Source: Xanthostigma xanthostigma (lineage: Eukaryota; Arthropoda; Insecta; Raphidioptera; Raphidiidae). From it: a stretch of DNA of 64,000 nt. A program made the translations under genes and the position numbers. Below are positions 58,001 through 64,000 of this stretch, in pieces. The notes under the pieces are model-generated. The model had not been told where the DNA came from and searched no databases. It saw only the letters and a list, made by a program, of their open reading frames with translations. Positions within the stretch are counted from its first letter, which is position 1; every line of letters begins with the position of its first letter. The DNA lies in the NCBI GenBank assembly GCA_963575645.1, contig OY754469.1, positions 37,778,753 through 37,842,752 of the forward strand, in the 5' to 3' direction.

Positions 58001-61000
58001 AACCTTTATTGTTGTACCATGCAGTCATGGTAAGGTAGCTATCGCTTGTTTCATTGTCTTGAGCAGTTGAAAGTTTGTTTTCAATTATTGACCAGCCGCC
58101 GTATCTGAAAATAAAAACGTTTTTGAAGTCAAACTTCTCATGTGGCGCCACTGCCTCGATGATTTGTAGGGTAAAATGGTAGTTTGACGAAATGGAAATA
58201 TGTGATAGATTTGACCGCGGTAATGTAAATTGTTTAACGTCCTGTTTTATCCGGTTATTGTTTTAAACGCGTGGCGGATTTAACTATGGTAACAACGCCT
58301 TTAAGGTTGTTATAGATTGAAAATAGAAAAAAAAAACATTATAGTGCATATCTCTTGTGCGCATGCGCAAAAGAGATATGCGCTAGAATGTTGTTTTTAA
58401 TGGAATACTTTTCATAATGATTGGCTGCGCGAACTCAGATTGTGTCTGCGCATGTGCTAGATTGATTTTATAAAATATCGACCTTAAGAAATTGTATATT
58501 TTTTTATTGAGAAAATAAATAAATAAATACATAAAAAAGAAAATATTGTCTGAAGACACAAGTAATTCAAGAATTACAAGGCGCGAATTTTACATAATAT
58601 ACCCCAACGTTATGTTCGAAAATTGATGTATATTTTTAACGACACTTTGAGCTTAATAATATAATTTAATTAACTTAATCTAATAAAAAAATAACAGTTG
58701 AAAGTATTGAAACACAGAAAGGAAAAAATCATTTTAATAATTTATTAATAATTAATTTAGGTTCATAAATATAAAAGCGTTAGCTGTAAACTCTATGATC
58801 GTTTATTAGTCACAGTCAATAATATAATTGTGACCCTAAATTATAAAAATTATATTTTCTTTTTGGTACATTTCAATAAAAACTTTCTTTTTATTAGTAT
58901 TTTATTTTTCTTGTTTTTATAGTCTTTCAAAATTTTAACTATTATGACATTAAATTATAAAAATTATTTGATTATTTTATTCAAGATGGTTGAGAAGGAA
59001 AAGGTATTCCGTCATCTTGGGGCATCCGCCATATTGGATATATACATTGTCACCAGACTTGCATGTGTGTGAAATTTCAAAGCTTTAGTTAATTTAATCT
59101 AGTCGAACAAATTGCAGCAATTAGATTATGGGGCCTTTCCAACTAATAAATTATAATATTGACATTTGACATATAATAACAAAGAAAATAAAATTTCCGT
59201 TAACGCGTATAGTAACGCGTATAGTTACCACTAAATATTATAAAATTTGCTGTTCGTGTTCATGGTTTTCTATATGTTATCACGTTATGATGTTAAAAAT
59301 AAACAAAGAATGCTTGTCAAATACCTAACTAACATCTACGGAACAAACTAACATTAGATTTTTTTTATTTTCAAAATATTTCTGAAACTAAGTACAAATT
59401 TAGAAAAACACATTTTTTCATGACTATCTTGTAAAAATATACAGGCTAATAAACTGTTATGACATGTAAGTATATCATAATTATAAAAAAAACAACATTG
59501 AAAGGTAGGTACTTCTTTTTGTCTGTTGCGCATGCGCCGATTTTCCCGAAAAATAAATTACAAAACTTTCTTGTAAAACATATAGAATAATAATCCGTTA
59601 TGAAAAGTTTACTATTATTATATAAAAAACATCATAGCATATAATATCTTTTGCGCATGCGCCGATTATCCCCAAAAAAAATTACAAAAATTTCTAGTAA
59701 AATATGCAGAATAATAAGCCGTTATAAAAACTATATTATTATTTTATAAAACAACATTATAAAAGATATACTCTTTTGCGCATGCGCCGATGTTCCCCAA
59801 AAAACAATAAATCACTTTATATTTGCATATCAAACATCCTCCCAAAATTTGGTTACAATCCGATCATCCGTTGTGTCGGAATGGTAAGAAATGTCAAAAA
59901 TGACGTTTGCAACTGTCAAAGTATTATGTTCTAAATTAGTTATTCAAATTGTTGACTCAGAAGGCGTTGCATTTCACCAATATTAATTATAATGGCATTC
60001 GTTTTTGAACAAATGCAAACTTTTTATTTTAGTACACCAAGGCAATTTTAAATGAAAGGCTTGCCTTTTTTTAATATTTTTTTATAATTAAAAAGATATT
60101 TATTTAATTAAATATCTTTTTAATTAGTCGGGCACAACGGGTTTTTTTGTTTTCAATAATTTATTAATGTTTTAATTTTAATTTAAATAGTTTTTTTTTA
60201 ATTTCCACCGACTAGTTTTGGAGAAATCAATGAAAACATATCATCCATCTACCGTTTTACCATAAAGCCAATGTTAAATATGCCTACTTTTGAAGTCATT
60301 TATTTATATAAATAATCGGGCAACCCCCCCTAAAATTTTCAGAATTGGTTTAGACTTAGTCCAACTTAAAAAAAAATCAATCCTTTCTATTTCAAATTAC
60401 CTTGGTGCTCGTATTTTAAATTGTCATGTTAAACCGTGCAACAATTAAATTGAATTCATTTCTATATAATTATGTATAAAATGAATTTATTTCTATATAA
60501 ATCGGGATAAAAAAACTGTTTGGGCAAATTCTGTTACACGAAATATATGTAAAATGTTCTCCTCTTTCGTTTAAGACTGGTTTCAAACCGATCTGATTTA
60601 AATTGAGCGAGAAATAAGCAAAAAACTTTTTTTTTTCCTAATTTTCTCCCCTCTGGGACAAAAATTCAAAAATCGGGCGACGTTAGGATTTAAGTTACCC
60701 GGAGACGAATCGAACAAAAAAAAGTTTTTTAAAATCGGTTAAGGCGTTTGGGCTGTACGCTGGATACAAAAAGCGTGACTCACAGATTCACAGACAAAGC
60801 GAGTACATATAGGCGCTTTAGCTTACGCTATTCGCGCCTAATAAGACAGGCGTTGACACCGAGTGCAGTTACTGTAATCACGAAGTCCTTCTGCACTGTG
60901 GTATAGGAGTGAAGGAATTTTTAAAATCTTACCTTTTTTCGACATATTCTTTTTGGGTATCGATCAGCCAATTTTTCGTTTCTTTAATAGAAGATAATAC

Positions 61001-63936
61001 AACAACTTTTCTTTCGTACAATTTTTTATATTCTACATTTGAACATTCTTGCGCTCCGTTGAGTGAACATTTACATTTCTGAGAAAGCTGTCAAAAATGA
61101 AATTTATTAATAAGATGTCAACTTTCTAAAAGCTTCTTTTACTGTACGTCCAACCAAAGAACGTCTGTGCGGAAGGAGAGTGAGACAGCTAGAATTCTGC
61201 GAAAGCATGAAAAGTAGTAGGTGACAAAGAAAATAATATTTTATCACAAATTTGATCAACTACAAGTTCGGTCATTATTACTCACTAGCGCCGCTTAAAG
61301 GTGCATCAATGAATCAACACCCTACATTGACACAACTGGATATTGCATAAGAGAAGATTACTATATATTCAAATATGTCTGGGTTACTGAAATGTCACAA
61401 TGTTACAGGAGCGTTTTGTATAAAAACAAATACTTGCTGCAAATTGATCAATTGTTTTCATTCGTTTTTACTATGAAGGGATCTTATATACACATTCTTT
61501 TGGTAGACTCTCTTTGGTTGGTCGGATAATACATTTCTCTCTCTTGGTGTACGAGAGCTTCATGATAAGCTGGTATCTTAAAATACAGTGACAAATCTGA
61601 AGTCAATCTACTCTGACGCCATAAAATTATATCGCTACTATCTACTCTTAACTAATAAAATTAATCTTACATTTCCATATTGGAGGTCTTCAAGAGGATA
61701 ATTTTCAGAGTTGATTTTTGGAAGTAGTTCATCCGTTATATAGCTGCTGTCATCAAATTTTTGATAACTGAACATTAAAAAAAAATTCAAATTAAAAAAA
61801 AATAGATATGGTTTCAATGCTTGAAAAATATTTGAGATATTTCCAAGGCTATTTGCCTTGCGTTTTATAACGCTTTAAAATATTATTGGTAAAAATTATA
61901 TCCTGAATTGGGTTCGGCGAATTTATAATTTTTTTACTATTTCTGGTCGATTTTAATCTATACTAATATTATAAAGAGAAAAAATGTGTTGTTTTGTATT
62001 TTTGTAATGAATAAACTCAAAAATTATTGGATCGATTTTAAAAATTCTGTCACTAATAGAATGCTACATTATCACTACATAGGCTATATTGTTAATCGAG
62101 TTAAATTAGAAATCCCTACGAAAACTGCAATAATGTAACTCAAATCAAAATATTATATAAAGAAGTAAAGTTTGTAAGTTTGGATGTAGGAGATAATCTC
62201 CGAAACTACTCATCCGATTTCAAAAATGTTTTCACCAATATTTAGATCGGACCTTCAGGATGGACATAGGCTATATATTATCGCGTTAAAATAAAAGCGC
62301 TTTTCGTGGAGCCCAATTCTGCAACGTAGGTCGACGAAAAAACGATAACAATCTACAAATTCGGGCGAAGCCGAACCGCTAGTAATTCTATAACAAAATG
62401 TAGGACGATTTCATCATAAATTGATTTTTTTTGTGCTTGCCTTACGAACTCTCCGAAATGTGGTTTGTAAATATCCGGACTAAGAACAAGTGCCGGTTCA
62501 TCAACGGTAGGTGGTCTGATCAACGAAAAACCCATCGCAACTGCCGTAAATATAGTTGGAAGGATCAACACGTAAACTAGCGCCCTCCTGTCACGAAGAT
62601 AGTGAAGTACGCGCTTGCGCAACAAAACCTCGAAAATGGTCTTCATCGATGCCTTGATTGGATCGTCTCGACTGTACAAATCCGTATCGTCGTCAAATTT
62701 GAAATACTTATCTGAAAGAAAGGAACAGCCGAACTGTTATTTATTCTATTGAAGCACCAAGAAATTCCTCTTCTTCTTCTCGACGTAGGTGTAGTGAGGA
62801 GGCCATTGATTAGCGAAACATGAATAGTGAAAAAAATTATTGTTTTTTAGTAAGTTGTTTTCATATCAAAAGCACAATGCTTTTCATGAGATTCGTTGCA
62901 AATGGTATTCAGTTGTTTGAAAAAATTAAAAAATTAAAGTCCCAATATCTGAATACTTACCGGGATCTGGTAAATATGAATGGTTAATGTAACCATTATC
63001 AGCAATTAATTCCCCGCTTTCGCCATTTTGATTTTTGTCCGATTGTTCACAAATATTTAAGAACACTTGTTCTAAAGTACTGCATATCACCCTGAAATGT
63101 TCAAAACCGAGCCTCACCTGATCACTTTCCAATATTTTTGAAATTTGACCAACACTGAAAAAAGCAATGAATGATATTATCCATGGAGAAAACTGTATGC
63201 ATTATACATAGAAAGGAACGTGCCAAAATTTTAAACCGAGTATTTAGTTTAATTTAGTGGATGGTGACACATTACATTTTGGTCACCCCTTGAATTTTTG
63301 CATTATTTTGCGTGTTGAAAGGATAATTGAATTGGAAACAATTTTGTTTTCTGATGAAAACAGGATACGCTTTGAAATCACCAGATTAACAAGAATGAAG
63401 AAGAGCTGGTGATACATTTGTTATTGCAATATCTCTGTAAATGAACCATTTGATGTACGAAGGAGGAATTTCTTTCGCCGCCTACACCGAGCTGCAAATA
63501 AGCCTCCGTCATACTCGTTGTCGATGCTTTCCTGGTTTTATGAAGTTAGATTATTCCTTTAACAGTTACACTAAAAATAGCGCAGAGAAACCGTGTGATG
63601 TGGTAATTTTAACCAGGTAGTTACTACCTGTTGCAATTCTAGTTTAAATTATTTTAAAAACAGTAACCCATTAAAATTATTTACGCATGTTTTTAAAAAA
63701 TCTGCTAACCTGTTACTCAAAACCGCTGATTTTTCAAAAGGTATTTGAATTGTAATAACGTCATCATTAATATCAGCAATACTCGCATTGGGAACTACAT
63801 CTCTGATAGTCATCAAGAGTGCCGTGGAATTAGAGCTATCGCGCGCTTTTTGTTTCGGATACGTCACACATATTTTGTATCCGAATCCATAAGTCTGCTT
63901 CAAGACGTTTGATGAACCTGTACAGTGAACCTTCCC
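49001..63936 (-). CDS. ABCA-type lipid transporter, C-terminal 983 codons (17 exons; 5' end outside window)
   Basis: Full ABCA transporters move lipids across membranes. Exons 5' to 3': 63710-63936, 62961-63154, 62441-62711, 61671-61767, 60933-61087, 57871-58104, 57043-57223, 56307-56419, 54998-55145, 54820-54921, 54596-54753, 54357-54480, 53200-53439, 51220-51368, 50666-50848, 49580-49820, 49001-49135. Total 2,952 nt, in frame to TAA at 49001. The first two exons are the post-NBD1 regulatory segment (GSSNVLKQTYGFGYK, STLEQVFLNI). TMD2 follows: a first membrane span (ALVYVLILPTIFTAVAMGF), a cysteine-containing extracellular loop, then the remaining spans. Exons 53200 to 50666 form NBD2: Walker A GVNGAGKST (fragment residues 674-682), LSGGN 770-774, Asp794/Glu795, His827. 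All intron ends are GT-AG except a GC donor after 62441. Order and length fit the ABCA3-like group; the exact orthologue is not determined. Confidence 0.92.
51369..53199. other. ABCA intron between Walker A and signature exons
   Basis: 1.8-kb intron. Besides the hAT MITE at 52,435 it contains two related stretches flanking it, near 51,540-51,660 and 52,385-52,830. Both read AAACCCAATTTC/CTTAATTGG..CGATTC, CGAACATCACTC.AAAACAACCAGAA and TTTTCGAAAATCGG/AGGAC, so a segment of at least 100 bp is duplicated, and the MITE landed in the second copy. Confidence 0.55.
52435..52708. mobile_element. hAT-like MITE in ABCA intron
   Basis: Ends CAGGGGTGCGCGAA and TTCGCCACCCCTG. Flanks ACATATAC (52427-52434) and TCATATAC (52709-52716) match at 7 of 8. 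Subterminal GGCACGCGTGCCAC palindrome. Same family as 2,988-3,293, in opposite orientation. 274 bp. Confidence 0.8.
53870..54300. repeat. Degraded arm of the tRNA-bearing foldback family, in ABCA intron
   Basis: GTGAAGGTTCATA, AATTAG.TCTCG and GATGTGAAATA-like motifs, then a tRNA-like remnant with CCGCCGCGATAGTGGAA and GATATTGTATGG.AAATAAATTTTTCT, recur in the order seen at 26,050-26,290. It lies between the exon starting at 53439 and the exon ending at 54357. The tRNA part has lost its T arm. Confidence 0.5.
55458..56035 (-). mobile_element. Stem-loop element with tRNA-like SINE head in ABCA intron
   Basis: Arms 55458-55580 and 55625-55752 are inverted copies (ACACGCTTTATATCGAAC, AAAGTAAAAAATATTTTT, AAAACAATAATGAATAAAA) around a centre with GCGTGGGGCG...CGCCCCACGC. 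Next to it, 55817-55905 on the minus strand is a tRNA-like sequence with a long variable region (GGTTAGCCGTGCGGTC, TGTGTTCTAATCCCG), and the outer end repeats TTTTTACACGCTTTATATTAAC. The whole looks like one composite element. Confidence 0.55.
56420..57042. other. ABCA intron, no element delimited
   Basis: At 56,630-56,720 a GC-rich stretch (GGTCTGGCCTCAGGG, GTGGGCCGCCGGTCC) resembles a repeat end but has no partner. Confidence 0.3.
57224..57870. other. ABCA intron, nothing recognised
   Basis: 647 bp between exons; no repeat ends or RNA genes were seen. Confidence 0.4.
58346..58381. repeat. Palindrome centred on GCGCATGCGC
   Basis: 11-bp arms GCATATCTCTT / AAGAGATATGC flank TGCGCATGCGCA (58358-58369), a full match to the known NRF-1 consensus (YGCGCAYGCGCR). 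It lies in the 2.8-kb ABCA intron. Confidence 0.5.
59420..59810 (+). repeat. 125-bp tandem repeat, three units, each with GCGCATGCGC
   Basis: GCGCATGCGC occurs at 59528-59537, 59653-59662 and 59778-59787, exactly 125 bp apart, each within TTGCGCATGCGCCGAT followed by CCCCAAAAAA-like A-rich sequence and a shared TTCT.GTAAAA.ATA segment. Located in the ABCA intron 58105-60932. Confidence 0.72.
60060..60860. other. Rest of the 2.8-kb ABCA intron
   Basis: It holds a perfect AT hairpin at about 60,084-60,128 (AATTAAAAAGATATTTA and reverse complement). At 60,700-60,840 a stretch TCGGTTAAGGCGTTT...GCGAGTACAT and GGCGCTTTAGCTTACGC looks like dispersed-repeat sequence. No exon. Confidence 0.35.
61088..61670. 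other. ABCA intron, nothing recognised
   Basis: 583 bp between exons ending in phase 0; no bounded repeat seen. Confidence 0.4.
61957..62382 (+). mobile_element. Helitron, family B, in ABCA intron
   Basis: A|TCTATACTAATATTATAAAG at 61957; GGGCGAAGCCGAACCG then CTAG|T at 62379-62382; 426 bp. A second Helitron-like 5' start (ATATTATATAAAGAAGTAAAG) lies inside at about 62,147, followed by the body shared with 4,771-5,138. It looks like two elements joined under one pair of ends. Antisense to ABCA. Confidence 0.75.
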
Positions 63937-64000
63937 CTGGAAAGAGACACATATCTTTGAGTTCCTGTGAATCAATGTAAATAGATGTGTTATTAGTCTT

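Overview
The window is AT-rich, intron-rich eukaryotic DNA. It looks like an arthropod, most likely an insect: it carries a P-glycoprotein-type ABCB gene and an ABCA gene with many small phase-conserved introns, embedded in Helitrons, hAT-type MITEs, foldback elements and a non-LTR retrotransposon. I cannot name the order or species from sequence alone. Only two protein-coding genes can be supported. Both are ABC transporters on the minus strand, one behind the other.

Layout. 1-10.5 kb: intergenic, built from Helitron ends, hAT-like and Harbinger-like MITEs and a TIR element with an internal minisatellite. 10,559-25,176 (minus): a complete full-length ABCB exporter. I reconstructed 18 coding exons in which every junction has GT-AG ends and a continuous frame, giving 1,295 residues with all NBD motifs intact. 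Its introns hold a Helitron 28 nt from the last exon, a hAT MITE with an 8-bp duplication, and two very long palindromic foldbacks in intron 1. 25.3-49.0 kb: intergenic mobile-element mosaic. It includes a 1.15-kb hAT-type element with a perfect 8-bp target duplication that carries a foldback with two tRNA-like arms, a LINE fragment (29.5-30.6 kb), and Helitrons that carry a tRNA-Lys-derived module (30.9, 34.3 and 43.1 kb). 49,001-63,936 (minus): the C-terminal 983 codons (17 exons) of an ABCA transporter whose 5' half lies beyond base 64,000.

The two genes share an orientation, but the sequence shows no shared regulation. ABCB would export amphipathic compounds or xenobiotics; ABCA would move lipids. 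The main novelty is in the mobile DNA: a non-autonomous Helitron family (A|TC...CTAG|T ends) whose long form contains a tRNA-Lys(CUU)-like segment with box A and box B, while short forms lack it. One such copy sits inside a foldback element whose uninterrupted relative is also in the window, so the insertion site can be read directly. Chimeric Helitrons, tandem repeats carrying NRF-1-like sites, and several tRNA-bearing palindromes add to the picture.

Limits: exon boundaries were worked out by eye from splice consensus and reading frame. Repeat-family names rest on terminal motifs and target duplications, without any database comparison. Most remaining intergenic DNA shows no interpretable feature.
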